From NCBI RefSeq assembly GCF_025989125.1, contig NZ_JAPDNR010000001.1, forward strand, positions 5,444,087 through 5,508,086: a stretch of DNA of 64,000 nt. The letters run 5' to 3'. A program made the translations under genes and the position numbers. This DNA is from Chitinophaga nivalis (GTDB lineage: Bacteria > Bacteroidota > Bacteroidia > Chitinophagales > Chitinophagaceae). The notes below the pieces were generated by a model. That model searched no databases, was not told where the DNA came from, and saw only the letters and a list, made by a program, of their open reading frames with translations. This document shows positions 53,336-62,064 of this stretch, piece after piece; the stretch's first letter is position 1, and each line of letters starts with the position of its first letter.

Positions 53336-53614
53336 GCACGGCACAGACGCCCACAAGGCATCTTTTGGGATGAAAGTAAGATTGTCGTAATCAACCCTCC
53401 AGATTGTCTGAAACAGCCTCGTTCCAAATTATTTTATTGCCGTAAGTTTGAGTTGTCAAGTTGCCCGGTAACGGGGTATAAAACCAGGTAAGATCCATAA
53501 TATGAAGAGGCTTTCCATCAACCCTGCAGGCCGGATGGCTGGCATGTTCCATCAGTAAGGTATCAAAGCAACAAACTTCCGGCAACCATCTCGTCAACAC
53601 TCAAAAAATAAAAA

Positions 53615-54043
53615 ATGGCATCATTAAATCCGTATTTAACGTTCACTGACAACTGTGAAGCCGCTTTCAACTTTTATAAATCCGTATTTGGAGGCGAATT
53701 CCTCACCATCTCCCGGTTTAGCGAAGCGCCGGCTGATTGCCAGGGTGCACCGGAAGAAAGCAACAAAATAATGCATGTCGCGCTACAGATAGGTCCGGAA
53801 TCCATTCTGATGGGTAGCGACAAGCTAGCCTCCTTTGGTCCCGTTATCAGTGGCGATGGTTTTTCTATCTCTGTTGGCACCGATACCGATGCAGAAGCGG
53901 ATAAATTGTTCAACGGGCTTTCTGCTGGCGGCACTATCATTATGCCTATCGGTAAAACATTCTGGGGTTCTTATTTCGGTATGTTCACCGATAAATTTGG
54001 TGTGCAATGGATGGTGAGCTGTGATCAATGCATAGAAAAATAG
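53615..54043 (+). CDS. VOC-family (PhnB-like) protein
   Basis: A 142-residue glyoxalase/bleomycin-resistance-fold protein of the PhnB/3-demethylubiquinone-methyltransferase-like group. It has YLTFTDNCEAAFNFYKSVFGGEF at the N-terminus, the repeated beta-alpha-beta-beta-beta units, and the C-terminal WGSYFGMFTDKFGVQWMV. The PhnB-like group usually lacks the canonical glyoxalase metal site. Function unknown. Confidence 0.93.
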   Translation: MASLNPYLTFTDNCEAAFNFYKSVFGGEFLTISRFSEAPADCQGAPEESNKIMHVALQIGPESILMGSDKLASFGPVISGDGFSISVGTDTDAEADKLFNGLSAGGTIIMPIGKTFWGSYFGMFTDKFGVQWMVSCDQCIEK

Positions 54044-54195
54044 TCACAAAAATGAGCGGCATCAGGGTAACAGCACGGGCGTACTAGAGCCCTGATGGCT
54101 TCTCATAACATTATCTGTCTGCAAAAAATTCCGGTACAATAAACAAAACTGGCATTATATGTGTTAATCCGACATTAATCAATACACTATAGTCT

Positions 54196-54903
54196 ATGTC
54201 TGTAAAATTTTTTTGTGCCACCGGATTATCGCTCCTGACCTTAGCTGCCTGCAACAACGGGGCAAGCACCAGCGAACAGTCAAACAACACAGATACGACC
54301 GCTGCAACGTCGTCTACCACCGAAATTTATTATGAAGCAGCGTTACCAGCTGCCTCCAGCCCCGGCAGAACGATCGGACTCAGTCTTAAACCAACCGGCG
54401 ATGCAGAACTGGTTACAGACTACCAGGATTACAATCCGGAAATCGTGGAAATAGGACCCTGGGAAAAACTGGACAGTGGCCTGATTCGCCTCTCGCTCGT
54501 AACTGTAGGAAGTGGCAACAGCAAAAAAGATACACTTGTATTTAAAGAAGAAGGCGAAGTACTCACCTACCAGGGCAGTAACTATGGCAGCGAAGGCCTG
54601 AAGTTATCCAAAAAAGATAAACCTGCTGCGAAAGAAAAAGAACTCGTGATGTGGGTGAATAAAAAGAAAACCACCTGCACGGTTCCTCCCGGCGGCCCCC
54701 GCGAATGTCTGGAAGTGGCTTACGGAAAAGTAGCGCCAACAAAAGCCAGCGAGTGGCAGGCATTTTCTGAAGACATCAAAGGCTTCGATTACAAACCAGG
54801 CAAGGTTTATCAGATTAAAGTAAAACGTACGCCGCGTGCTGAACAATTACAGGACGCCAGCGCTTATACATATGAGCTTGCGGAAATCATCGCCCCCAAA
54901 TAG
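54196..54903 (+). CDS. Lipoprotein with NlpE-like and DUF4377 domains
   Basis: A 235-residue lipoprotein (signal ending LTLAAC, Cys ~19). After a Thr/Ser-rich linker, residues ~45-130 resemble the N-terminal domain of NlpE copper-resistance/stress-sensing lipoproteins (LSLKPTGDAELVTDYQDY, WEKLDSGLIRLSL). The C-terminal ~90 residues look like DUF4377, with MWVNKKKTTC, RECLEV, SEWQAFSEDIKGFDYKPGKVYQIKV. The two-domain combination is plausible for an envelope sensor, but the role is inferred. It converges on the esterase gene through a perfect palindromic terminator. Confidence 0.85.
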   Translation: MSVKFFCATGLSLLTLAACNNGASTSEQSNNTDTTAATSSTTEIYYEAALPAASSPGRTIGLSLKPTGDAELVTDYQDYNPEIVEIGPWEKLDSGLIRLSLVTVGSGNSKKDTLVFKEEGEVLTYQGSNYGSEGLKLSKKDKPAAKEKELVMWVNKKKTTCTVPPGGPRECLEVAYGKVAPTKASEWQAFSEDIKGFDYKPGKVYQIKVKRTPRAEQLQDASAYTYELAEIIAPK

Positions 54904-54917
54904 TTCTATTATAATCA

Positions 54918-54955
54918 AAAAAAAGCACGATCTGTATACAGATCGTGCTTTTTTT
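54918..54955. terminator. Perfect 38-bp palindromic bidirectional terminator
   Basis: Seven A, GCACGATCTGTA and the exact complement centred between 54936 and 54937, ending in seven T. It serves the convergent lipoprotein and esterase genes equally on both strands. Confidence 0.95.
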
Positions 54956-54971
54956 ATGCGCTATGGCATCG

Positions 54972-55826
54972 TTATTTTTTGTTGAGCACTTCAAATGCTT
55001 TGTATACACTCCGGTGTAATATCGTCAGGTGGTTCTCCTCCGGAAAGGGTACATACGTTAGTTTCAGTTTTTTGTCGCCTTTTTCCCGGAATATTTTCAA
55101 CAACGCATCCATATCCCGTTGCATCTGCGCCCCTTCTGTACCCAGCGCCAGATAGGCCTGGATATTTTCTTTATAGGGATGCATCTTCATGAGGACAGGT
55201 GCTTCTGCCAGCAAAGATTCATCATTCCACCACAGACTGGGACTTACAATGATATAGTTCCTGAAAAGCTGCGGTTTCTTCAGCAGTATTTCCGTAGCCA
55301 GCAATCCTCCCAGCGACTGTCCGATGAGTGTTTTTTCAGCGGTAGTACGATAATGCTGTGTAATATAAGGCTGTAACTCCTGTTCCAGGAAACTGATGAA
55401 TTTCTCAGACTTTCCGGTAGTAGGCCAGGCTTTCTGGTCTTCGATATTCTGGGTAGGAAAGGTAAAATCCCGGCGCCGGTCAACGTTGGCGATGCCTACA
55501 ACAATGGTAGGTGGCAGCACGTTGATCATGTTCATGTAATTTACCAGGCCTACGATATGAATAAAATCCTCCTGTTCACTACCATCCAGTAAATAGATCA
55601 CGGGATACGCCGTAGTGGTATCCTTTTTATAGGCATCCGGCAGATAAATATTTAAAGTACGGTTTTCACCCAGCCGGGCAGAAGGTATTTTATCGATGAT
55701 CCCCAATTGAAACTGGCTGCTTTCTATCCGTTGTACGGGTACGGCCTGCTGGCCTTTCGACACCTGGCTGATCATCGCCAGTAAAACTAATCCGGTAAAA
55801 AATCTTTTTATCATAAAGTTGGACAT
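54972..55826 (-). CDS. Secreted esterase of the IroE/Fes-like alpha/beta-hydrolase group
   Basis: Started at ATG 55826 (284 residues); an equally possible start at 55814 (MIKRFFTGLVLLAMISQVSKGQ) gives a clean signal peptide. The fold is the putative esterase (PF00756-like) type. It has LNIYLPDAYKKDTTTAYPVIYLLDG, the nucleophile elbow GQSLGGLLATEILL (Ser ~170), IIVSPSLWWNDESLL, and the catalytic His in FPEENHLTIL near the C-terminus. Such enzymes hydrolyse siderophore or other esters; the substrate is unknown. Confidence 0.92.
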   Translation of the reverse strand: MSNFMIKRFFTGLVLLAMISQVSKGQQAVPVQRIESSQFQLGIIDKIPSARLGENRTLNIYLPDAYKKDTTTAYPVIYLLDGSEQEDFIHIVGLVNYMNMINVLPPTIVVGIANVDRRRDFTFPTQNIEDQKAWPTTGKSEKFISFLEQELQPYITQHYRTTAEKTLIGQSLGGLLATEILLKKPQLFRNYIIVSPSLWWNDESLLAEAPVLMKMHPYKENIQAYLALGTEGAQMQRDMDALLKIFREKGDKKLKLTYVPFPEENHLTILHRSVYKAFEVLNKK

Positions 55827-55964
55827 TACAGTGCCCGAATATATTCGTCTTTCCTTGTTTTGCCAAATAATGTTACCGCCAGGAGGGCATTCCAGCGTAT
55901 TAATAAGAATCGGCATAATTTTCGATAGAGGCTGACATAACCTGACAATTTTAAAATTTTAACC

Positions 55965-56489
55965 ATGAAACAACTTAGTGTAGCACTCGCCGCCACCGTC
56001 ATCCTCTTTTCCTGCCAGCAACATACAGATACCGCCACTGCAGTGGAAAATGCCAAAAGAGCCACCATCGATTCCATGAATGCCATCAACACCGTTAAGC
56101 AACAGGTGATTGATTCCATGAATGCTATAAAAGATAATAAAGACACCCGGAACCACTTCTCCACTGCCGGTACCAATAATTATTACAACAGCCGTCATAA
56201 CCACACCACAGCACCTCAGGGCAATAGCTCCGAAGTAAGTCAGCCTGCGGCTGTAGCTACAGCTACCCCTGCACCAGCGCCGGCAGTAAAGAAGAAAAAA
56301 GGTTGGAGCCACACGGCAAAAGGCGCCCTGGTAGGTGCCGGAGCAGGCGCCATCACCGGCGCTTTCCTGAATAAGGATCGGGCCAAAGGCGCTATCATCG
56401 GTAGTTTGATTGGAGCAGGTACCGGTGCGGCTACTGGTGCTATTATCGATCATCAGAAAAAGAAAAAACAAAATGCACAGTATCGTTAA
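55965..56489 (+). CDS. Lipoprotein with YMGG-like glycine zipper
   Basis: A 174-residue protein with a lipoprotein signal ending ILFSC (Cys ~17). Two related segments (ATIDSMNAINTVKQQ and QVIDSMNAIKDNKD) follow, then a low-complexity Ala/Pro linker. The C-terminal glycine-zipper region (KGALVGAGAGAITGAFLNKDRAKGAIIGSLIGAGTGAATGAIID) is of the YMGG-like type. Glycine zippers usually form a pair of membrane-embedded helices. An outer-membrane structural role is inferred. Confidence 0.9.
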   Translation: MKQLSVALAATVILFSCQQHTDTATAVENAKRATIDSMNAINTVKQQVIDSMNAIKDNKDTRNHFSTAGTNNYYNSRHNHTTAPQGNSSEVSQPAAVATATPAPAPAVKKKKGWSHTAKGALVGAGAGAITGAFLNKDRAKGAIIGSLIGAGTGAATGAIIDHQKKKKQNAQYR

Positions 56490-56498
56490 ACACGGTAC

Positions 56499-56558
56499 TC
56501 CTTGTATAAAAGAAAGCGGAGCTATCTATAGATAGCTCCGCTTTCTTTTATACAAGGA
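56499..56558. terminator. Perfect 60-bp palindrome, bidirectional terminator
   Basis: Two 30-bp arms are exactly complementary about a centre between 56528 and 56529, with no spacer (centre CTATAG). It lies between the convergent zipper lipoprotein (ends 56489) and zinc peptidase (ends 56565). The arms contain TTCTTTTATAC and its complement, so a U-rich tract forms on both strands. Confidence 0.95.
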
Positions 56559-56564
56559 ATTATA

Positions 56565-57878
56565 TTATTTCGTCCGGAACGTCACCATAAACGGTTTCAA
56601 CGGATAGTCATCCGTCGAGCGGAAAGACCCGTCTGTCAGCAAAAAACCGTACATACGTCCTGGCTGCAGCTCTACTTTGAATGACATGGATTTCCTATCT
56701 GCAGCAAACACGCCTTTACCCACTACCGGATAACTATCTTTACCTCCTATGCCGTAATCGATAGAAATACCCAGTGGATTCATCTCCGCAGAGAACTCCA
56801 CCCGGATCTCTTTTATGGAGGCATCTACCATCACGTCTCCATTCGTAAAAGGCGATACCTGTACCACATACGGCCGGCGATCATCATAGGCTTTTACCAG
56901 CGCGGCTTTATCAACAGCGCCGCCATAATATCCGGATTGTGCCAGGAATCTACCCACCGCCACCGAATCGCCGTAAGGCAGTTCCAGGATGGTTTTAAGC
57001 GCCTGCTTTTTATTCGCGGCTTTATTGTAGTAAGCCTGGCAGATAGTATAACCCATATAATATCCCAGGTCGCCGACTTTCCCTTTGCCCCCACTATTAT
57101 ATAACCAGTTCCGGTAGGAAGTACCGTACATCTCTGCTTTGAACTTCTCTTTCAACGCCGCTTCATTCGCGGGACCATATTCCATATAAGGTAACGGCAC
57201 CTCTTTGCCGGTAACCAGCTTCACCACAAAATCACAGGCGCCTTCATACAGGCATTGCGACAACAGGTCATCTTCCGGGAGTGACTGCTGCGTGTGTGCA
57301 TACTCGTGAATATTCAGCAATACAATACTGTTAAAAGGTAATGTTCCATAGTAAGCCGATAATCGTGCCCGCATATTTTCCGGAAATTCGGAGAGATCTG
57401 TTTCCGGACCACCGGTCACCATCTCCGCTCCGATCAATACCTTCCCCTCTTGCGCCGTACCACTGGATGCCAGCGCGCCGATGCAGCCATATATTTTTGC
57501 CGGTTTCAGGGCGGGATACAGTTTTTTCAATTTGTCGATGCCTGGTTCGAAGGCCGCCGACAAGGTTTTTAGCTTTTCGGTATTGGGCCGGATACTGTTC
57601 CAGAACTTTGGGTAGCTGCGCAACTGATGCACCCATAAAGGAGCGGTATATCTTTTCAACGCCATAAAGGCTTCCAATCCGGGTGTCCCCCGATCGATGT
57701 AAAGTGTCTGGATAAACGCCAGTTGCCGCAGGCTATCATTGGTGGTACGCACACTGTCGTAGGCCTGCCAGAAATGGTCAATATCGGTGGTAATCATCCG
57801 GGGCTCAGCCTTCTGAGCCCGCAATAGCATCGTTTGTGTTACCAACAGCCATATGGTAACGTATATTGTCTTTTTCAT
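56565..57878 (-). CDS. Secreted zinc peptidase-like protein
   Basis: Started at ATG 57878 (MKKTIYVTIWLLVTQTMLLRAQ), giving a signal peptide and 437 residues. The middle part has a metallopeptidase-like HEYAHTQ helix (~200, H-E-x-x-H with Tyr-Ala) and a downstream YEGACDFVVKL that may give the third ligand, as in DUF2268/GldB-like gluzincins. The C-terminal ~100 residues form an Ig-like domain (ASIKEIRVEFSAEMNP). The earlier ATG at 57905 adds an unlikely leader. Substrate unknown. Confidence 0.88.
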   Translation of the reverse strand: MKKTIYVTIWLLVTQTMLLRAQKAEPRMITTDIDHFWQAYDSVRTTNDSLRQLAFIQTLYIDRGTPGLEAFMALKRYTAPLWVHQLRSYPKFWNSIRPNTEKLKTLSAAFEPGIDKLKKLYPALKPAKIYGCIGALASSGTAQEGKVLIGAEMVTGGPETDLSEFPENMRARLSAYYGTLPFNSIVLLNIHEYAHTQQSLPEDDLLSQCLYEGACDFVVKLVTGKEVPLPYMEYGPANEAALKEKFKAEMYGTSYRNWLYNSGGKGKVGDLGYYMGYTICQAYYNKAANKKQALKTILELPYGDSVAVGRFLAQSGYYGGAVDKAALVKAYDDRRPYVVQVSPFTNGDVMVDASIKEIRVEFSAEMNPLGISIDYGIGGKDSYPVVGKGVFAADRKSMSFKVELQPGRMYGFLLTDGSFRSTDDYPLKPFMVTFRTK

Positions 57879-58078
57879 AGCAAGATTGATGGAAAGCCAC
57901 GCCAATATAACTATTCGCCGAAACTTTTACAACCCGCCGGGATAACAGGTGATATTTTGTCTGCCTGCAAGCTGGCTTCACTGCGCAGTCAATCACTGCG
58001 AAGTGCCGGCGGTGCTTATCAGGCCGGCAGGTAACGGAGCAGTGGTAGCATATATGACAGTGAAAAAAGGCAACAGCG

Positions 58079-58348
58079 CTAATGAGGACGTTGTGTTCTT
58101 TTTAATAACAATACCATTAACCAGGTAAATATGATAAAAACGGCAATATCCCATATCAGGTGCCGATAGTTAAAAGGGGATACAACGGTTTCCGGATCTG
58201 TTGCTTTGCTTCCCGTGCTGAGATAAAAAGTAAAAGGAAAACCTATTTTCGTATACCCGTTATGTCCGCCTTCAAATGATGAAAATAAAAGGGTAAGTAC
58301 GACAAAACAAATAACAGAAATGGCAACGCCAATTATCTTCTGTTTCAT
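58079..58348 (-). CDS. Small membrane protein
   Basis: An 89-residue protein with two membrane helices (IIGVAISVICFVVLTLLF at ~4-21 and LIWDIAVFIIFTWLMVLLL at ~64-83) around an exposed loop. There is no recognised family. A basic C-terminus (KRTQRPH) suggests both ends are cytoplasmic. Confidence 0.75.
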   Translation of the reverse strand: MKQKIIGVAISVICFVVLTLLFSSFEGGHNGYTKIGFPFTFYLSTGSKATDPETVVSPFNYRHLIWDIAVFIIFTWLMVLLLKRTQRPH

Positions 58349-59132
58349 CAGTGATTGATTTACTTTATTATGGTTAAAATGTCCGATCAGTAATTTCTTC
58401 GCTGAAACATGCAGATACGAACGGAAAGGCTATTAGCATGATATTTATTTTGAATAGCGCCAGCTTCCGTGGATACCGGTATGAATGACTCCCGGGACAG
58501 CAAGAAAGAGCAGTGATACGCATGGAGGTGTACCCGATAACATCCGGAGCATATCACCATTTATACGGGATGGTATGATGGTTCAGATCCTGCCACGCTG
58601 TTGGCCATGAAACTGATATTACTACATTTCCGCACTATCGGAACTATTTACATTGGCATTTATAGCATCCGGCCGGGTGTGGCTGTTCCAGTAAGTTTCC
58701 ACCTTCTTCGCTGCGTACTGAGTTGATATAACATGTTTTTACAGAATGGAATACAGCCCATGAAAAACATATATATGGGTGTCGGCATTTCCGGCAACAT
58801 CGGCCGTTCCGGGAAAATAAAATGACTGTCACACAGGCATATTATGCAACTTTTCCCGGTCTCCGGTCACCATGCATACACTGGGATTCTAACAAAGATG
58901 TTCCGAACTAAATATACGCATTTTTCAAAAAAAATATTTTTCCATGCAACTGTACCGCGTCGTGTAACAAAGCTGTTTGCTGAAAAAAACAACTGTTCGG
59001 AAAAACCAGTATAACCGCTGCTCACAGCAGTTAATAAGTAGTTACTTTTATAGGAAGAAAGTCATCACTTCCGGTTACCTTTCACCGGTACAAAAATTTC
59101 AGTGATGTATAAATATGAAATAACGTTAATGC
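58349..59132. other. Intergenic region, nothing recognised
   Basis: About 780 bp with only short chance frames on both strands and no strong hairpin. Confidence 0.6.
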
Positions 59133-59966
59133 CTATACGGAAGAGAGAGAAGAAGGCGGAATACCAAAGGTCTTTTTAAACGCATAGGAGAAGTGAGAAA
59201 GGTCTTTGAAGCCAACCTCCAGGTAAACATCACTGGCCCTCCACCCCTTTTCCCGGAGCAGATAATGGGCATCCTGCAGGCGTTTTTGCTGTAACCAGCG
59301 GCTGGGAGACGTATGAAAAATCCGTTCAAAGTCCCGCTTAAACGTAGCCAGACTTCTGCCGGTCAGATAGGCATAACGGTTCAGATCCACGTTAAACTTA
59401 TAGTGTTCGTTCATGTAGGCTTCCAGGTCTATTTTACCGGGCTCGCTGAAATCGAACAACACGTTTTTCAGATCCGGATTTGTTTGCAGCAGAATCAATA
59501 CGGCTTCCCGCATTTTCAGGTGCATGAGTGTATCCCGGAACGTACCGCCTTCCTGCAGATAGGGCAGCAAGGAATCGAAATAATGCTGCAACAGTTTTAC
59601 CGGTTTGAGGTGTAATGCATTGTCACCGGTATAGGGTTTATCCATATACAACTGGTATTCGGCTGCGATACTACGCAACGTTGCCTGGTCGATAAAAATC
59701 GAAATGGATTTGAACGTGTCGTTCTCCGGTGGTATTTTGGTAAAGCGGGCCAGCTGGTTTCTCCGGAAAAAACGGATATCGCCTGCCTGAAAAACATGAT
59801 TTTTCCCATCGATAAATACTTCGTAGGTCCCTGATTCAATATATCCCAATACATGGTCAGGTACAAAATGCTCTCCTACCCGGCTCTTCGCCTGGTAACA
59901 CGAATACAGGATCCTTCCTGGTTGTTGCTGTGTTGCTGCTCCGGTCATCATATCAAATATAATCAT
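59133..59966 (-). CDS. AraC-family transcriptional regulator (ExsA-like)
   Basis: A 277-residue regulator. The N-terminal ~120 residues are a cupin-like sensor (VLGYIESGTYEVFIDGKNHVFQAGDIRFFRRNQ). The C-terminal domain carries two HTHs (FNVDLNRYAYLTGRSLATFKRDF and RASDVYLEVGFKDLSHFSYAFKKTFGIPPSS). It follows the SDR gene on the same strand, 45 bp apart, with a hairpin between them (59973-60004). It probably regulates that SDR. Alternative ATGs lie a few codons inside. Confidence 0.92.
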   Translation of the reverse strand: MIIFDMMTGAATQQQPGRILYSCYQAKSRVGEHFVPDHVLGYIESGTYEVFIDGKNHVFQAGDIRFFRRNQLARFTKIPPENDTFKSISIFIDQATLRSIAAEYQLYMDKPYTGDNALHLKPVKLLQHYFDSLLPYLQEGGTFRDTLMHLKMREAVLILLQTNPDLKNVLFDFSEPGKIDLEAYMNEHYKFNVDLNRYAYLTGRSLATFKRDFERIFHTSPSRWLQQKRLQDAHYLLREKGWRASDVYLEVGFKDLSHFSYAFKKTFGIPPSSLSSV

Positions 59967-59972
59967 AAACAG

Positions 59973-60004
59973 GCGGTTGAGGAAAGCCCGTTTTCCTCAA
60001 CCGC
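59973..60004 (-). terminator. Stem-loop between the SDR and AraC genes
   Basis: Perfect 13-bp arms GCGGTTGAGGAAA (59973-59985) and complement (59992-60004), 6-nt loop. The downstream minus strand has only a modest U content, so it may attenuate rather than fully stop transcription. Confidence 0.65.
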
Positions 60005-60011
60005 ATGGGGG

Positions 60012-60893
60012 TTATTTCAGGAATCTTTTTCCGGCAGCCGTTTCGAGGAAGCTCTCCGCATCATCGGCATCTGTAGACGTGGTAACCGGCAACCATTTTT
60101 CCATTTCAGCCTGTCGTTTCAGATCCGCCTGTTGTACAATACCCGCAGCATCGTTGCCCAGTAACAGGTGTACCGGCGGCTCCGGGTGTTCGGCCACCGT
60201 GATAATGGCTGCTGCCGCTTTATCCGGGTCACCCGCCGGCACATACGCCTTATCAATAAACACCTGCTTCCGCCAGTCTGCTGTGGTTTCATACCCGTCC
60301 ACATGCGGGGCAAAGCTCATAGAGCTGTCTGCCCAGTCGGTCCGGAAGCCACCGGGTTCTATACTGGTTACTTTGATGTTCAGGGGTTCCACTTCTTTAG
60401 ACAATGCCTCGCTGAAACCACCCAGACCGAATTTGGCAGCCTGATAAACAGATAAACCAATACTGCCTACCCGCCCGCCGATAGAACTGATCTGCAGGAT
60501 ACGACCGGCACGTTGCGCCCGCATATAAGGCAGTACAGCACGGGTAATCGCTATGGGTCCGTAGAGGTTGGTCGCCAGCTGCCCCTGTACCTGTTCGTTG
60601 GTATATCCTTCGGTAGCACCGGCAATGCCGTAGCCGGCATTGTTTACCAGTACATCAATCCGGCCGAAATGTGCGATGGCCTCCGCTACCGCTGCCGGTA
60701 TACGGGCATCATCCGTTACATCCAGCTGTAAGGGATACAGCTGATCCGGATAGGCGGCTACCAGGTCTTGCAGCTGCGCCGGGGTTCTGGCGGCACCAGC
60801 TACCAGGTCTCCATTCGCCAGTACGGCCGCGGTAAGGCTGCGGCCCAGCCCCCTGGTGCAACCGGTAATGAACCAAACTTTTTGCTTTTTCAT
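60012..60893 (-). CDS. Short-chain dehydrogenase/reductase
   Basis: A 293-residue classical SDR: TGCTRGLGRS (~10-19), NNAGYGIAG (~85), catalytic Ser in ISSIGG (~137), YQAAKFGLGG (~150-154) and the following PGGFRTDW. It is closest in style to the SDR oxidoreductases often paired with AraC regulators, and one follows here. Substrate unknown. Confidence 0.93.
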   Translation of the reverse strand: MKKQKVWFITGCTRGLGRSLTAAVLANGDLVAGAARTPAQLQDLVAAYPDQLYPLQLDVTDDARIPAAVAEAIAHFGRIDVLVNNAGYGIAGATEGYTNEQVQGQLATNLYGPIAITRAVLPYMRAQRAGRILQISSIGGRVGSIGLSVYQAAKFGLGGFSEALSKEVEPLNIKVTSIEPGGFRTDWADSSMSFAPHVDGYETTADWRKQVFIDKAYVPAGDPDKAAAAIITVAEHPEPPVHLLLGNDAAGIVQQADLKRQAEMEKWLPVTTSTDADDAESFLETAAGKRFLK

Positions 60894-61054
60894 GATATCA
60901 ATTTTATCTGATGCAAAGTAACGTCGGTTCCTTACCCGCTGTTTTGTTCAAAAGCTCAATCTGTTTTGTTGAATGGCTCAGGAATTTTTGCTGGTAACAG
61001 GAGGTGGATGTATCGGGATACCGGCCGTATAGCCGACAGGGTTATATACATCCG

Positions 61055-61447
61055 CTAGTTAAAAAAATACCCGTGTTCAGCGGCAAAACTTTTTTCAGCA
61101 AAGTAGAGTCCTGCTATGGTTGCCATCATGATCACAATAAATACATACAGCCATCCTCTGTCCCGCCGGCTTACCGGATTCAGGGCTGTCGGGCGGATCA
61201 GGAGATAGTACAGGCCAAAAATGATGGCCACCGGCCCCAGCATCATTCCTTTCACGGAATAGGTAATTTCCCGTGCGCCGGCCTTCATCAGGGCATAATT
61301 CCGGTATATAAAAAAATAAGCCGCCACGATACCGCCCCCCAGCATCACCAGCCCCACCCATACCGGTGAATAGGTTTTATCGGGAACGGGCGTATGTGAT
61401 GCGGATGATGCATCTACCTGTGTGGTGTTTTTCTTTCCAGCTTCCAT
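61055..61447 (-). CDS. Small membrane protein with three helices
   Basis: A 130-residue protein. A Thr/Ser/Lys-rich N-terminus is followed by three hydrophobic helices (VWVGLVMLGGGIVAAYFFIY, ~30; KGMMLGPVAIIFGLYYLLI, ~66; LYVFIVIMMATIAGLYFAE, ~100). No family recognised. Confidence 0.78.
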   Translation of the reverse strand: MEAGKKNTTQVDASSASHTPVPDKTYSPVWVGLVMLGGGIVAAYFFIYRNYALMKAGAREITYSVKGMMLGPVAIIFGLYYLLIRPTALNPVSRRDRGWLYVFIVIMMATIAGLYFAEKSFAAEHGYFFN

Positions 61448-61573
61448 CGTTGTTGATTTAATATTTATGGCTATGGCGGTAATCAGGTATCCATAGCAGC
61501 GGGCAAAATTAAACCGGCAGATTCATTTAAAAAATAGTCGTAAACAGGGATTTCACTCACGGGTACGGCTATA

Positions 61574-61876
61574 TTACCGGGGTCCCAGCCAGCTGCGCAG
61601 GATATCGCGCTCCGCAGCCGTCAGCGTCACTTCCGTGCCTTTAGGCATGCGGCCTTTCACAAACACCTGCTCGTAAATAGCGGCGGCATGCCGGTTCATA
61701 TTCCGGCTGTTGAATACCTTAAACGGATTATTGCGGATATGGCAGGTATTACATTTCGTCTTCAATACCAGCAAGGCTTTCTCCTGCAACTCATCTTCGG
61801 CGGCAGCATAACAGTTCGCCACAGGCAAGAGATGGCAGGATAACAAAAGCACCCATAAAATCAGTAACGGTTTCAT
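61574..61876 (-). CDS. Small c-type cytochrome-like protein
   Basis: A 100-residue protein with a signal peptide (MKPLLILWVLLLSCHLLP ... NCYA) and one haem c motif CNTCH (~42-46). A distal ligand candidate is Met in KGRMPKG (~77-83), as in small class I cytochromes/haem-binding domains. It is probably periplasmic. A three-helix membrane protein is encoded nearby on the same strand (61055-61447), but a shared role is only guessed. Confidence 0.85.
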   Translation of the reverse strand: MKPLLILWVLLLSCHLLPVANCYAAAEDELQEKALLVLKTKCNTCHIRNNPFKVFNSRNMNRHAAAIYEQVFVKGRMPKGTEVTLTAAERDILRSWLGPR

Positions 61877-61960
61877 CTTTTTTTTAGGACAAAATTAGGC
61901 CGGCCATGGCCGGAGAAATAGAACAAAACCGACAGATTGCTGCCGCTCCTGTCTTAAAAG

Positions 61961-62014
61961 CATAACAGGTAATACCTTTCCGGGAAGATGCCCGTACTGG
62001 TATTACCTGTTATG
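61961..62014. terminator. Compound stem-loop
   Basis: Perfect 16-bp arms CATAACAGGTAATACC (61961-61976) and complement (61999-62014), with a second perfect hairpin CGGG-AAGATG-CCCG (61981-61994) in the loop. It lies upstream of the cytochrome gene and downstream of the S41 protease, next to a second hairpin. Terminator or structured RNA. Confidence 0.6.
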
Positions 62015-62029
62015 GATACTATTATTTTT

Positions 62030-62064
62030 ACTACCGGCAACGGCTATCCGTTGCCACCGGTAGT
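62030..62064. terminator. Stem-loop at the S41 protease stop
   Basis: GGCAACGG (62036-62043) pairs with CCGTTGCC (62048-62055), and ACTACC (62030-62035) with GGTAGT (62059-62064), with a 3-nt bulge. It overlaps the last codon of the protease gene. Confidence 0.6.

Noticed and set aside
53391..53600. 69-residue minus-strand frame before the VOC gene
   Set aside because: No recognisable signal or domain, and it sits in the leader of a gene on the other strand; probably chance.
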